Below are positions 16,346 to 25,523 of a stretch of DNA of 64,000 nt, piece after piece. The notes below the pieces were generated by a model. It was given only the letters and a program-made list of their open reading frames with translations. It did not search any database and was not told the DNA's origin. Made by a program: the position numbers and the translations under genes. The stretch comes from Salinilacustrithrix flava (lineage in GTDB: Bacteria; Actinomycetota; Acidimicrobiia; Acidimicrobiales; Salinilacustritrichaceae): NCBI RefSeq assembly GCF_041228405.1, contig NZ_CP133888.1, forward strand, positions 1-64,000, given 5' to 3'. Each line of letters opens with the position of its first letter. The first letter of the stretch is position 1.

Positions 16346-17445
16346 TACCTGAACGAGGAGCCCGGGCCGTAGGGCAGGGCGATCCAGGTCTTGCCCGGGG
16401 CGAGCACGATCTCGTTGCCCTCGACGTCCCGGTATGTGGTCGGCGTGGCGTTGTCGGGCTTGTGCCAGGTGCCGGTGGCGACCTTGCCGCCGCTGAACAC
16501 CCACGCCTCACCCTCGCCGACGACCTGGGCGGTCGGGACCCGCGAGCCGGCCTGGTCGACGGTGCCCGAGTCCAGCGCCTGCGTGAAGCGGACGATGACG
16601 TTGTCGACCCCGAGCTGGCCGCCGCCGGCCGCGTCCACGTGGGCGTGGCCCGCCTGGAAGCGGACCCAGCGCGAGCCGTCCCACTCGAAGCGCACCGCCG
16701 TGCCACCGCCGCCCCGGGCACCGAAGGGGGGCGGGAACGCCAGGCGGATCGACGTCGCCGGCAGGGCGTTCGGCGACGGGACGGCCTCGCCCGGCTGGGC
16801 GAAGCGCAGGATCGGCTGGAGCGGCCCGGTCGAGCCCTCCGGCGCGGTGGCCCGGATGTCGGCGGTGCCGACGGCGAAGGAGTTGTAGGGGGACCTCCGG
16901 GACCGGTCGCGGTAGTAGAGGTGCGGCACGTCGTCGATGGATCGGGGCACGACGCTCGAGCTCCGGACGTGGCTGTTCAGCAGCGCGTTCGCCCCGTGCC
17001 ACGCGAACAGCGGGCCGTTCAGCTCCTCGAGCAGGCCGATCTCGGAGCCGCGGGCGGAGCGGATGGGCCCGATCGGGGAGGCGTCGATGGACTGGAACAG
17101 GGCGAGGAAGCGGGTGACCTGGCCCTCGACCGGCACCTCGTAGACGACCTCGGCCGAGCCGATGCCGACCTGGGGGGACGACCTGCCCTCCACGTTGTCG
17201 TACTTCACGGCCACGACCGGCCGGGACTGGACCCACTGGTCCACGAGGGGCAGCCCGGTCAGCATCGACACCGGGGCGGCAGCGGCCGGTGCCTCCGTGG
17301 TGGTGCTCGTGGTCGTGGTGGTCTCGTCGACCTCGGTCGTGGCGGTCGACGAGTCCGTCGTGGCGGCCTGCTCCTCCTCTCCGCCGCCGCAGGCGACGAG
17401 GAGAGAACCGGCGAGCGCGAGGGCGGCGAGGGGGCGCGTTCGCAT
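16345..17445 (-). CDS. DUF3048 (YerB-like) lipoprotein
   Basis: A 366-residue exported lipoprotein. MRTRPLAALALAGSLLVACG is a lipoprotein signal with the acylated Cys at residue 20. A Thr/Ser/Glu-rich linker (about 25-60) is followed by the DUF3048 domain with RPVVAVKYDNVEGRSSPQVG and PIGPIRSARGSEI. The C-terminal part, including GKTWIALPYGPGSSFR, matches the second YerB domain. Function is unknown; it probably acts in the cell envelope. The stop codon overlaps the rsmD start. Confidence 0.85.
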   Translation of the reverse strand: MRTRPLAALALAGSLLVACGGGEEEQAATTDSSTATTEVDETTTTTSTTTEAPAAAAPVSMLTGLPLVDQWVQSRPVVAVKYDNVEGRSSPQVGIGSAEVVYEVPVEGQVTRFLALFQSIDASPIGPIRSARGSEIGLLEELNGPLFAWHGANALLNSHVRSSSVVPRSIDDVPHLYYRDRSRRSPYNSFAVGTADIRATAPEGSTGPLQPILRFAQPGEAVPSPNALPATSIRLAFPPPFGARGGGGTAVRFEWDGSRWVRFQAGHAHVDAAGGGQLGVDNVIVRFTQALDSGTVDQAGSRVPTAQVVGEGEAWVFSGGKVATGTWHKPDNATPTTYRDVEGNEIVLAPGKTWIALPYGPGSSFR

Positions 17446-17515
17446 GGCCCGCGAGTGTTCCATGGCCCACGGCCGCAGCCGTGCATCCCCACCCGGCCCG
17501 GATACCGTCGGTCCG

Positions 17516-17683
17516 GTGTACGAGCCCGACCCGGTCATCACCTGCATCGACTGCGGCGGCCGCGCGCACCTCAACGGGCACCCGCCCGAGGAGGGCTGGC
17601 AGCCGGGGATGCTGACCATGTACCGCTGCGAGGACTGCCTCGACGGCTGGTACCTCGAGGTCCCCGACTGGGACGACTTCTGA
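17516..17683 (+). CDS. 55-residue zinc-ribbon microprotein
   Basis: A small plus-strand gene between the divergent DUF3048 gene and the convergent recG end. It has CIDC and CEDC, two Cys pairs 27 residues apart, typical of a minimal zinc ribbon, and ends with the acidic GWYLEVPDWDDF. GTG at 17516 is the only sensible start. Function is not recognisable. Confidence 0.6.
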   Translation: MYEPDPVITCIDCGGRAHLNGHPPEEGWQPGMLTMYRCEDCLDGWYLEVPDWDDF

Positions 17684-17686
17684 CCC

Positions 17687-19810
17687 TCAGCTCTTGAAGA
17701 GGAACGCCTCCTCGTCCTCGTCGAGGAAGAGGCGGACCTCGTCGACGAGCGCGTCGGGCGGGCCACCGGGCGCGTCGACGAGCTCGAAGGCGATCGCCCG
17801 CGCCGTGTCCACGACCTCGCGGTCGTCGCGCAGCGACGCCAGCTTCAGGTCGTTGCGACCCTTCTGCCGGGCGCCGAGGATGGTGCCCTCGCCGCGCAGG
17901 TCCAGGTCGACCTCGGCCAGGACGAAGCCGTCGGTGGTCTCGACCATCGCCTCGAGGCGGCGCTCGCCGTCGTCGGTGGCGCCCTCGCCGAGGAGGTGGC
18001 AGTACGAGCGGTGCGCCCCACGGCCGACGCGCCCCCGGAGCTGGTGGAGCTGGGCGATGCCGAAGCGGTCGGCGTCGAGCACGACCATGACCGTGGCGTT
18101 GGGGACGTCGACGCCGACCTCGATCACGGTGGTGGCGACCAGCACATCGAGGCGGCCCTCCCGGAACTGGCGCATGGTGGCCTCCTTCTCGGCCGGGGGC
18201 ACCCGGCCGTGCAGGAGCCCGAGGCGCAGCCCGGCCAGCTCGCCGTGGGAGAGCTGCTCGTAGGTCTCGGTGGCCGAGGAGACCTCGAGCTTCTCGGACT
18301 CCTCGACGAGCGGGCTCACCACGTAGGCCTGGCGACCGGCGGCGACCTCGGCCCGCACCTGCTCCCAGACCTGGGCCTGCTCGGCCTCGGTGCGCGCCCA
18401 CGTGGTCTCGATCGGGGTGCGGCCCGGCGGCAGCTCGTCGAGGACGGACACGTCGAGGTCGCCGTAGACCGTCATCGCTGCGGTGCGCGGGATCGGCGTG
18501 GCGGTCATGACGAGGACGTCGGGGACGGTGCCTCGGCCCTTGTCCCGCAGCGCGGCTCGCTGCTCGACGCCGAAGCGGTGCTGCTCGTCCACGACCACCA
18601 CTCCGAGCGATGCGAAGTCGACGTCGGCGGACAGCAGGGCGTGGGTGCCGATGGCGATGTCGACCTCGCCGGCAGCCAGGCCCTCGGTGATCTTGCGCCG
18701 CTCCCCCGCCGGCACGCGGTTGGTCAGCAGCTCCACCCGGAGCGGTCGGTCGAACAGCGCGCCCTCGTCGCCGACGCGGAGGTCGGCCAGCAGCTCGCGG
18801 ATGCCGAGGGCGTGCTGCTCGGCGAGCACCTCGGTGGGGGCCATGAGCGCCCCCTGGTGGCCGCCCTGGACCGCCACCAGCATCGCCGACACCGCCACCA
18901 CCGTCTTGCCGGCGCCCACGTCGCCCTGCAGCAGCCGGTGCATGGGCACGGGGTCGGCGAGGTCGGCCTCGATCTCGGCGATGACCCGGCGCTGGGCGCC
19001 GGTGAGCGGGTACGGCAGGGCGTCGTGGAACCGCCCGACCAGCGCCCCCGCGAGTTCGTGGGTGACGCCGACCGTGGTGCGCTCCACCTGGCGCTTGCGC
19101 AGGACGAGCGCCAGCTGCAGGCGCAGCAGCTCGTCGAATATCAGCCGCTTGCGGGCCACGACGTAGGCGCCGACGCTGTCGCCCGGCGCGTGCACCATGC
19201 GCATCGCCGCCGTGCGGTCGACCAGGTCGAGGCGGTCGAGGAGGGGCTCGGGCACGGGGTCGACCAGGTCGCCGGCGCGACGGAGCGCCTCGTCGACCCA
19301 GCGGCGCACGTCCTGGGTGGTGATGCGCGCCTTCTCCGACTGCGGGTACACCGGCACGACCTGGCCGGTCTGGTCACCGACGAGGTCGACCACGGGGTTC
19401 GTGAGCTGCTTGGTGCCCCGGAAGTCCTCGAGCTTGCCCCAGAACACGGCTTCGGTCCCCGGGGTCAGCTGCTGCTCCCGCCAGGCCTGGTTGAAGAACG
19501 TGATCTTCATCCGCCCGCTGCTGTCGGACACCGACGCCTCGACCATCACGCGGCCGCCCCTGCCGCGCCCACCGCCCAACCGGCGCGACGAGATGCGGTC
19601 GACGCGCGCCAGGACGGAGGCCACCTCGCCGACGTGCAGGTCGGCGATGCGGGCCTCCTTGGTGCGGTCGATGTAGCGGCGGGGGTAGTGCGTGAGCAGG
19701 TCGAACACCGTCTCGATGCCCACGGACGCGAGCGCCTTGGCCCGCGCCGGGCCGACCCCCTTCAGCTCGGAGACGGGGATGCCGCTCAGGAAGCGCAGCG
19801 TGCGGGCCAT
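17687..19810 (-). CDS. recG: ATP-dependent DNA helicase RecG
   Basis: A 707-residue helicase that remodels stalled forks and Holliday junctions. The N-terminal wedge/OB domain (about 1-180) has GVGPARAKALASVGI and NQAWREQQLTPG. Helicase motifs are GDVGAGKT (I), VVVDEQHRFGVEQRA (II), MTATPIPRT (III) and QLRGRVGRG (VI), with the TRG region near DLDLRGEGTILG. Length is normal. Confidence 0.95.
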   Translation of the reverse strand: MARTLRFLSGIPVSELKGVGPARAKALASVGIETVFDLLTHYPRRYIDRTKEARIADLHVGEVASVLARVDRISSRRLGGGRGRGGRVMVEASVSDSSGRMKITFFNQAWREQQLTPGTEAVFWGKLEDFRGTKQLTNPVVDLVGDQTGQVVPVYPQSEKARITTQDVRRWVDEALRRAGDLVDPVPEPLLDRLDLVDRTAAMRMVHAPGDSVGAYVVARKRLIFDELLRLQLALVLRKRQVERTTVGVTHELAGALVGRFHDALPYPLTGAQRRVIAEIEADLADPVPMHRLLQGDVGAGKTVVAVSAMLVAVQGGHQGALMAPTEVLAEQHALGIRELLADLRVGDEGALFDRPLRVELLTNRVPAGERRKITEGLAAGEVDIAIGTHALLSADVDFASLGVVVVDEQHRFGVEQRAALRDKGRGTVPDVLVMTATPIPRTAAMTVYGDLDVSVLDELPPGRTPIETTWARTEAEQAQVWEQVRAEVAAGRQAYVVSPLVEESEKLEVSSATETYEQLSHGELAGLRLGLLHGRVPPAEKEATMRQFREGRLDVLVATTVIEVGVDVPNATVMVVLDADRFGIAQLHQLRGRVGRGAHRSYCHLLGEGATDDGERRLEAMVETTDGFVLAEVDLDLRGEGTILGARQKGRNDLKLASLRDDREVVDTARAIAFELVDAPGGPPDALVDEVRLFLDEDEEAFLFKS

Positions 19811-19901
19811 CCCCCGATCTTGCCCGCGCGCGCCGACACCGCCGGACGATGCCGGCGGTGTCGTTCGGGATCCGCTCGGGGCGGAGCGTTCGGTGGCTGG
19901 C

Positions 19902-20525
19902 TCAGGCGGAGCGGAGCGCCTTCACGAGCTGGTCCTTGCTCATGGTCGAGCGACCGTCGAGGTCGAGCTCCTGGGCCCGCTCGTACAGCTCGTCCTTGCT
20001 CCAGCTCTCATAGGGGCCGGAGGGACGGTTGGCGCCGGTGCGGCCGGTCTCGGCGACGCCGGTGTCGGCGGCCTTGACGACCTTGTCGGCAGCAGCCTCG
20101 GTCTCGGTCTCGACCCGGTCCTCGACCGTGCCGGCGCGGTCAGCGACGACGCTGAGGTTGCGCTGGACCTGATCGGCGGCGCCGCGGGCACGGTTCGTGA
20201 TGGTCGAGCTCGCCTGGCGGGCATCGCCCACGGCGCGGCGACCGGTGGTGCGGAGGGTGCCGGCGGAGGCCTCGAGGGCGTCGCCGCTGGCATCGATCAG
20301 CTGGGCCGCACCGGTCCAGGCGACGTTGACGACGCCGTAGACGGCATCGACGGTGGTGGCGGTGACCCGGCCGTACTGGCGCAGGGCCTCGGCGTTGACC
20401 GCACCCAGCCGCAGCGCGAGCGCATCGACCGGCGCCGGCAAGCGCTCGGCGACGGCAACGGTGCCTTGGTCAACCGTCTTGGCCAGGTCGGCGAAGGTCG
20501 AATCGATCGTGCTGAAGAGTTCCAT
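19902..20525 (-). CDS. Phasin-like helical protein with Rho-N/HeH C-terminus
   Basis: A 207-residue protein of unknown role. Residues 1-150 are amphipathic helices with scattered Ala, Val, Arg and Glu, like phasin or apolipoprotein-type proteins. After a flexible linker, the C-terminal 36 residues (YESWSKDELYERAQELDLDG and onward) form a helix-extended-helix module as in SAP/Rho-N nucleic-acid-binding domains. It lies between fakA and recG on the same strand. A link to membrane, granule or nucleoid surfaces is speculative. Confidence 0.6.
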   Translation of the reverse strand: MELFSTIDSTFADLAKTVDQGTVAVAERLPAPVDALALRLGAVNAEALRQYGRVTATTVDAVYGVVNVAWTGAAQLIDASGDALEASAGTLRTTGRRAVGDARQASSTITNRARGAADQVQRNLSVVADRAGTVEDRVETETEAAADKVVKAADTGVAETGRTGANRPSGPYESWSKDELYERAQELDLDGRSTMSKDQLVKALRSA

Positions 20526-20576
20526 GCTCGGCTCGGTACCCGAGCGCTTGATCCACCATGCAAGAGGTGACGGAAC

Positions 20577-22238
20577 TCACTCGATGCCGAACAGGTACGG
20601 GTACAGCGGCTGGCCACCGTGGTGGACCTCGGCCTCGACGTCGGGGTGGTGCTCCTCGAGCCACTGGGTGATGTGGCGCGTGCACCCGGGCGACGCGCCG
20701 TCGCCCTCGATGATGGTGACGAGCTCGTGGTCGTCGAGCAGACGGTCCAGCAGCTGGCACGCCGCATCGTCGAGGTCCGGGGCCACGACCTGGATGCCGT
20801 CCCGGCTGATGCCGAGCCAGTCGCCCTCGGCGATGGGGCCGGCGTCGCAGGTCGAGTCCCGCACGGCCTGGGTGATCTCGCCGTTGACGACGGCCTCGGC
20901 GTGCTCGCGCATCGCGGCCACGTTGGACTCGGCCGTGGACTGCGGGTCGTAGGCGAGCAGCGCCGCGAACCCCTCGGTGATCGAGCGGGTGGGCAGCACC
21001 CGCACGGTCTTGGCGGTGAGGGCGTCGACCTGCTCGGCCACGGCGATGATGTTCTTGTTGTTCGGCAGGATGACGACCTCCGGGGCCGGCACCGCCTCGA
21101 CCGCCTCGAGCAGCTGGGCCGTCGAGGGGTTCATCGACTGGCCGCCCGTGACCACCTGCTGCACCCGCAGGTTCCCGAAGATGCGGCGGATGCCCTCGCC
21201 CGTGGCCACGGCGACGACCCCGCAGGGCACCGGGTCCGGCTCGGGCCCGGGGTCGCCCTCGGCGGCGGCCTCGCGGACCCAGCGCTCCTCTTCGATCTCG
21301 TGCAGCTCGTCGAGCAGGTCGGTGACCCGGATCTGGCGCGGGCGGCCGATCTCGATCGCGGCCTCGATGGCGGGGCCGATGTCGTCGGTGTGGATGTGGC
21401 AGTTGAAGATGCCGTCGCCGCCGACCACGACGATGGAGTCGCCGATGCCGGCCCACACCTCGCGGAACGCCGGCATGGCCTCGTCGGGTGCCTCGAGCAG
21501 GTACATGACCTCGTAGCGCAGCTCGGACACGTGCTTGCCGGTCTCGGGGGTGACGTCGCCACCGCCGCGGACCCGGTCTGCCGCCCCCTCGGGCGCGTCC
21601 GGCGGGGCGGGCACCTCGCGCCCGTCGACGACGTGGAGCAGCGCGTCGAGCAGCAGCAGGAAGCCGGCGCCACCGGCATCCACCACCCCGGCCTCCTTCA
21701 GCACGGCCAGCAGCTCGGGCGTGCCGTCGAGGGACACCTGCCCGGCGGCCCGGGTGCGGGCGAGCACCTCGACCAGCGCGGTGCCCCCACCGGCGGCACC
21801 GCGCGCCGCCTCGGCGGACTCGCGGACCACGGTGAGGATGGTGCCCTCGACCGGGCGCTGCACGGCCTCGTAGGACAGCTCCGACGCTCTTGTGAGGGCG
21901 GCGGCGAGCACCTCCCCGTCGAGGGCGTCGTGGTCGCGCACGACCTCGGTCATGCCCCGCAGGAGCTGGGACAGGATCACGCCCGAGTTCCCCCGGGCCC
22001 CCATCAGCGAGCCGTGGGCGATGGCCTTGCACACCGCGGCCATGCCCTCGTCCGCCACGCCCGCCACGGCCTCGGCCACCGACCGCAGGGTCAGGGTCAT
22101 GTTGGTGCCCGTGTCGCCGTCGGGCACCGGGTACACGTTGAGGCGGTTGATGGCCTCCTGGTGCATCGACAGCGCGTCGCCGAAGGTGGCGATGGCGCGG
22201 CCGAGCTCGGCGGCACCGAGTCGGTCGAGCGTCGTCAT
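20577..22238 (-). CDS. fakA: DAK2-domain fatty acid kinase (FakA-like)
   Basis: A 553-residue protein with the FakA layout: an N-terminal DhaL ATP-binding domain (about 1-200) containing NVYPVPDGDTGTNM and GARGNSGVILSQLL, a central linker domain, and a C-terminal domain with ILPNNKNIIAVAEQ. In the family it phosphorylates fatty acids held by a FakB (DegV) protein for entry into phospholipid synthesis. No fakB is seen in the window, but plsX lies in the same gene block. Confidence 0.87.
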   Translation of the reverse strand: MTTLDRLGAAELGRAIATFGDALSMHQEAINRLNVYPVPDGDTGTNMTLTLRSVAEAVAGVADEGMAAVCKAIAHGSLMGARGNSGVILSQLLRGMTEVVRDHDALDGEVLAAALTRASELSYEAVQRPVEGTILTVVRESAEAARGAAGGGTALVEVLARTRAAGQVSLDGTPELLAVLKEAGVVDAGGAGFLLLLDALLHVVDGREVPAPPDAPEGAADRVRGGGDVTPETGKHVSELRYEVMYLLEAPDEAMPAFREVWAGIGDSIVVVGGDGIFNCHIHTDDIGPAIEAAIEIGRPRQIRVTDLLDELHEIEEERWVREAAAEGDPGPEPDPVPCGVVAVATGEGIRRIFGNLRVQQVVTGGQSMNPSTAQLLEAVEAVPAPEVVILPNNKNIIAVAEQVDALTAKTVRVLPTRSITEGFAALLAYDPQSTAESNVAAMREHAEAVVNGEITQAVRDSTCDAGPIAEGDWLGISRDGIQVVAPDLDDAACQLLDRLLDDHELVTIIEGDGASPGCTRHITQWLEEHHPDVEAEVHHGGQPLYPYLFGIE

Positions 22239-22379
22239 CGGCGGGGAACCCTATCGACGGGTCGCCAGCCGGAGCGGACCAGGGTCCTTCGCCTCTTGCG
22301 AGCCCTGGCGTTGTGACCGGAATGTGGACACGTGGGTATGGTGGCCGGACCCAGTCAACCGATCGATGCAGGAGCCGTC

Positions 22380-22634
22380 GTGCAGGGTGTCATCAAGTCG
22401 TACGATCCCGGGACCGGGGATGGCGTGATCATCGCCGACACCGACCTGTGCGAGTACGACCTGGCGCCCGGCGCACTCCACGGATCGGTGTTCAGGATGC
22501 TGCGGCAGGGCCAGCGAGTCGTGTTCACACCCGACGACGCCGGCCGCGCTGCGGACCTCCTGCTGGGCTCCGAAGTTGACATGGGCACGCCGCGCTTTCC
22601 CCAGGACGACGTGCCGCTGGAGACCGGGATCTGA
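22380..22634 (+). CDS. Cold-shock-domain-like protein
   Basis: An 84-residue protein. GTG at 22380 is chosen because AGGAG lies five bases upstream. The N-terminus (VQGVIKSYDPGTGDGVIIAD) has the beta-strand spacing of a cold-shock domain, and GQRVVFTPDD matches the later strand. The aromatic RNA-contact residues of the usual KGFGF motif are replaced by GDGVI, so nucleic acid binding may be weak or different. It precedes pckG on the same strand with a 69-base gap. Confidence 0.6.
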   Translation: MQGVIKSYDPGTGDGVIIADTDLCEYDLAPGALHGSVFRMLRQGQRVVFTPDDAGRAADLLLGSEVDMGTPRFPQDDVPLETGI

Positions 22635-22703
22635 CCTCCAGGCCACCCGGCTCGGAGCTGATCCCTCGACTTGTCGCAACGGCGCGACGGAGGCGAGAGA
22701 CAA

Positions 22704-24503
22704 ATGGCCGCAACGACGACCAACGAGAGGCTGCAGGCCTGGGTGGACGAGTGGGCGGAGATCTTCCAGCCCGACGCCATCGAGTGGTGCGACGGCTCCG
22801 ATGAGGAGTGGGACCGGCTGACGAGCCTCCTGGTCGAGCAGGGATCCTTCACCCGCCTCGACGACTCGAAGCGGCCGAACTCCTTCCTGTGCAACTCCGA
22901 CCCCGCCGACGTCGCCCGGGTCGAGGAGCGCACCTTCATCAACTCGACCCTCGAGATCGACGCCGGCCCCACCAACAACTGGCGGGCACCGTCGGAGATG
23001 AAGGAGGAGGTGCTCTCCTTCTACCGGGGTGCCATGCGGGGCCGGACGATGTACGTCATCCCGTTCTCGATGGGCCCCCTCGGCTCGCCCATCGCCCACA
23101 TCGGCGTGCAGCTCACCGACAGCGCCTACGTCGTGGTGAACATGAAGATCATGACCCGCATGGGCCAGGGCGCACTCGACGTCCTCGGTGACGGCGAGTG
23201 GGTCAAGTGCCTGCACTCCGTCGGCTACCCGCTGGTGGACGGCGACGGCAACGCCCGAGACGACGTCGCCTGGCCCTGCGACGCCGACAACAAGTACATC
23301 TGCCACTTCCCCGAGGACCGCGAGATCTGGTCCTACGGCTCCGGCTACGGCGGCAACGCCCTGCTCGGCAAGAAGTGCTTCGCCCTGCGCATCGCCTCGA
23401 CCATGGCCCGCGACGAGGGCTGGATGGCCGAGCACATGCTCATCATCGGCGTCACCCCGCCGAACGGCGAGAAGAAGTACGTCGCTGCCGCCTTCCCCTC
23501 GGCCTGTGGCAAGACGAACATGGCCATGCTCGAGTCCACCCTGCCGGGGTGGAAGGTGGAGACGGTCGGCGACGACATCGCCTGGCTCAAGTTCGGCGAC
23601 GACGGCCAGCTCTACGCCATCAACCCCGAGTCCGGCTTCTTCGGCGTCGCCCCCGGCACCAGCGAGGAGACCAACCACAACGCGCTGCGCTCGGTGGACG
23701 CCAACTCGATCTTCACCAACGTGGCCAAGACCGACGACGACGACGTGTGGTGGGAGGGCCTCTCCGAGCCGCCGGCCCACCTCATCGACTGGAAGGGCAA
23801 CGACTGGACCCCCGAGTCCGACGCCCCCGCCGCGCACCCCAACGCCCGCTTCACCGCGCCGGCGTCGCAGTGCCCGGTCATCGCCCCCGAGTTCGAGGAT
23901 CCCAAGGGCGTGCCGATCTCGGCCATCCTCTTCGGCGGTCGCCGCGCCACCAACGTCCCGCTGGTGACCGAGGCCGAGTCCTGGGAGGACGGCGTCTTCC
24001 TCGGCTCGATCATGAGCTCGGAGAAGACGGCAGCGGCCGCCGGCAAGGTCGGCGAGGTCCGCTTCGACCCCTTCGCCATGCTGCCCTTCATCGGGTACAA
24101 CGCCGGCGACTACATGCAGCACTGGCTCGACATCGGCGAGCGGGCGGGCGCACAGCTCCCGAAGCTGTTCTGGGTCAACTGGTTCCGCCGGGGCGAGGAC
24201 GGCTCGTTCCTGTGGCCGGGCTTCGGCGACAACATCCGGGTGCTCAAGTGGGTCCTCGAGCGCCTCGAGGGCACCGCCGACACGGTCCAGACCCCGATCG
24301 GCCTCGTGCCCACGTCGGCGTCGCTCGACACCGAGGGCCTCGACATCGACCCGGCCGTGCTCGACCAGCTGCTCGAGGTCGACGCTGAGTCGTGGCGCCA
24401 GGAGGTGCCCTTGATCGAGGCGCACTTCGACTCCATCGGCGAGCGCCTGCCCGAGGCCCTGCGGGACCGGCTCGAGACGCTCGAGAAGAAGCTGAGCCAG
24501 TAG
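22704..24503 (+). CDS. pckG: Phosphoenolpyruvate carboxykinase (GTP)
   Basis: A 599-residue GTP-dependent PEPCK that converts oxaloacetate to PEP and CO2 in gluconeogenesis. It contains the phosphate-binding loop FPSACGKTN, the GTP-type motif FGGRRATNVPLVTEA and IPFSMGPLGSP. ATG at 22704 has a GGAGG-like site upstream. It ends before a perfect 19-bp hairpin. GTP-type PEPCK is usual in actinobacteria. Confidence 0.96.
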   Translation: MAATTTNERLQAWVDEWAEIFQPDAIEWCDGSDEEWDRLTSLLVEQGSFTRLDDSKRPNSFLCNSDPADVARVEERTFINSTLEIDAGPTNNWRAPSEMKEEVLSFYRGAMRGRTMYVIPFSMGPLGSPIAHIGVQLTDSAYVVVNMKIMTRMGQGALDVLGDGEWVKCLHSVGYPLVDGDGNARDDVAWPCDADNKYICHFPEDREIWSYGSGYGGNALLGKKCFALRIASTMARDEGWMAEHMLIIGVTPPNGEKKYVAAAFPSACGKTNMAMLESTLPGWKVETVGDDIAWLKFGDDGQLYAINPESGFFGVAPGTSEETNHNALRSVDANSIFTNVAKTDDDDVWWEGLSEPPAHLIDWKGNDWTPESDAPAAHPNARFTAPASQCPVIAPEFEDPKGVPISAILFGGRRATNVPLVTEAESWEDGVFLGSIMSSEKTAAAAGKVGEVRFDPFAMLPFIGYNAGDYMQHWLDIGERAGAQLPKLFWVNWFRRGEDGSFLWPGFGDNIRVLKWVLERLEGTADTVQTPIGLVPTSASLDTEGLDIDPAVLDQLLEVDAESWRQEVPLIEAHFDSIGERLPEALRDRLETLEKKLSQ

Positions 24504-24521
24504 CGCACCGCCTGCAGCTCG

Positions 24522-24562
24522 GCGACGAGGGCCCCAGCCGATCCGGCTGGGGCCCTCGTCGC
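24522..24562. terminator. Perfect 19-bp hairpin after pckG
   Basis: Arms at 24522-24540 and 24544-24562 are exact complements with an ATC loop, between pckG and a convergent small gene. It lacks a U-tract. It probably ends transcripts from both sides. Confidence 0.7.
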
Positions 24563-24604
24563 GCACGGCCCAGGGGGGCGGGCCGCCGTGGTGGTGCTGG
24601 GGGT

Positions 24605-24874
24605 CTAGGCGGGTCGCGAGGGCAGGGGGAGCAACCCGAGGCCACGGCAGCGCTCGGCCAGGTCGGCCAGCTCCGTGACGTAGGCGTCGCGGTCGATGGT
24701 GCCGTCGAGGTAGGACTCGCGCAGGTCCAGGAACATGGCCTCGACCAGGAGGTCGACCAGCTGCTCGAACAGCCGGTCCTGCAGCGTGCCGTCGCCGTCG
24801 ACGAGCTGGATCGTGCCGAGGATGTCGTCCTGCTCGTCGGCCACCCGGCTCACCAATCGCTCGTGTGCGTCCAT
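24605..24874 (-). CDS. Small helical protein of unknown function
   Basis: An 89-residue, acidic, Leu-rich protein starting MDAHERLVSRVADEQDDILG. It is predicted to be mostly helical (RLFEQLVDLLVEAMFLDLRE) with a C-terminal ELADLAERCRGLGLLPLP. I do not recognise it. It is divergent from the Hsp20 gene across a 146-base region holding a good promoter. Confidence 0.55.
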   Translation of the reverse strand: MDAHERLVSRVADEQDDILGTIQLVDGDGTLQDRLFEQLVDLLVEAMFLDLRESYLDGTIDRDAYVTELADLAERCRGLGLLPLPSRPA

Positions 24875-24950
24875 GGACCCGTTCTTCGCCGCTCCGCAGA
24901 CGACCTCCTTCCCCACGTAGCGTCGTTTTCCGGGACTGAGCAAAGTTGCG

Positions 24951-24979
24951 TTGTCAACACTCAGGTTTCTTGTTACCGT
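24951..24979 (+). promoter_or_regulatory. Sigma-70-type promoter for hsp20
   Basis: TTGTCA (24951-24956), a 17-base spacer and TACCGT (24974-24979) lie about 40 bases upstream of the Hsp20 start, in an unusually AT-rich stretch. I found no clear HAIR or CIRCE heat-shock operator. Confidence 0.5.
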
Positions 24980-25020
24980 TTCTGGCGGACAGATCCCACC
25001 GATGGACACAGGAGGCCGTG

Positions 25021-25458
25021 ATGCTGCTCCGCTTCGACCCGTTCCGTGAGCTCGATCGCCTCGCCGACGAGCTCGACCGCTCGGTGGCCCGGACGGCCAC
25101 CGCCCCCCTGCCCATGGATGCCTTCCGACGCGGCAACCACGTCGTGGCCCAGCTCGACGTCCCGGGCGTGCGCGCCGAGGACGTCGACATCACCGTCGAG
25201 CGCAACGTGCTGACGGTGCGGGCGACCCGCCACCTCGACGTCGGCGAGGACGACGAGCGCATCGTCGCCGAGCGACGCCACGGCGAGCTGGTGCGCCAAC
25301 TGCAGCTGGGCGAGTCCCTCGACCCCCAGCGGGTGGAGGCCGACGTCACCGACGGGGTCCTCACCCTGCGCATCCCGGTGGCCGAGACCGCCGCGCCCCG
25401 CAAGGTCGAGGTGGGCACGGGTGGCGGCCGCGACGAGCAGGCCGCCCTCTCGGCGTAG
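25021..25458 (+). CDS. Hsp20/alpha-crystallin small heat shock protein
   Basis: A 145-residue chaperone. Its N-terminus MLLRFDPFRELDRLADELDR is typical of actinobacterial Hsp20. The alpha-crystallin domain (about 35-130) has VVAQLDVPGVRAEDVDITVE and the closing motif ADVTDGVLTLRIPV. GGAGG precedes the ATG. It should bind unfolded proteins without ATP. A hairpin follows. Confidence 0.92.
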   Translation: MLLRFDPFRELDRLADELDRSVARTATAPLPMDAFRRGNHVVAQLDVPGVRAEDVDITVERNVLTVRATRHLDVGEDDERIVAERRHGELVRQLQLGESLDPQRVEADVTDGVLTLRIPVAETAAPRKVEVGTGGGRDEQAALSA

Positions 25459-25477
25459 CCCGGACCGCACCACACCG

Positions 25478-25504
25478 CACGGGCCCGCCGCAGGCGGGCC
25501 CGTG
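25478..25504. terminator. 12-bp GC hairpin after hsp20
   Basis: CACGGGCCCGCC (25478-25489) pairs exactly with 25493-25504 around a GCA loop. It lies between the Hsp20 gene and the downstream Lrp-like gene and lacks a U-tract. Confidence 0.55.
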
Positions 25505-25523
25505 GTGCGCGTAGGCTCCGCCC

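Noticed and set aside
22251..24566. Long minus-strand frame opposite pckG
   Set aside because: Shadow frame; pckG motifs are intact on the plus strand.
24930..24965. Possible HAIR (HspR) operator upstream of hsp20 from CTGAG and CTCAG arms
   Set aside because: Spacing of the arms (19 bases) and flanking bases do not fit the CTTGAGT-N7-ACTCAAG consensus.
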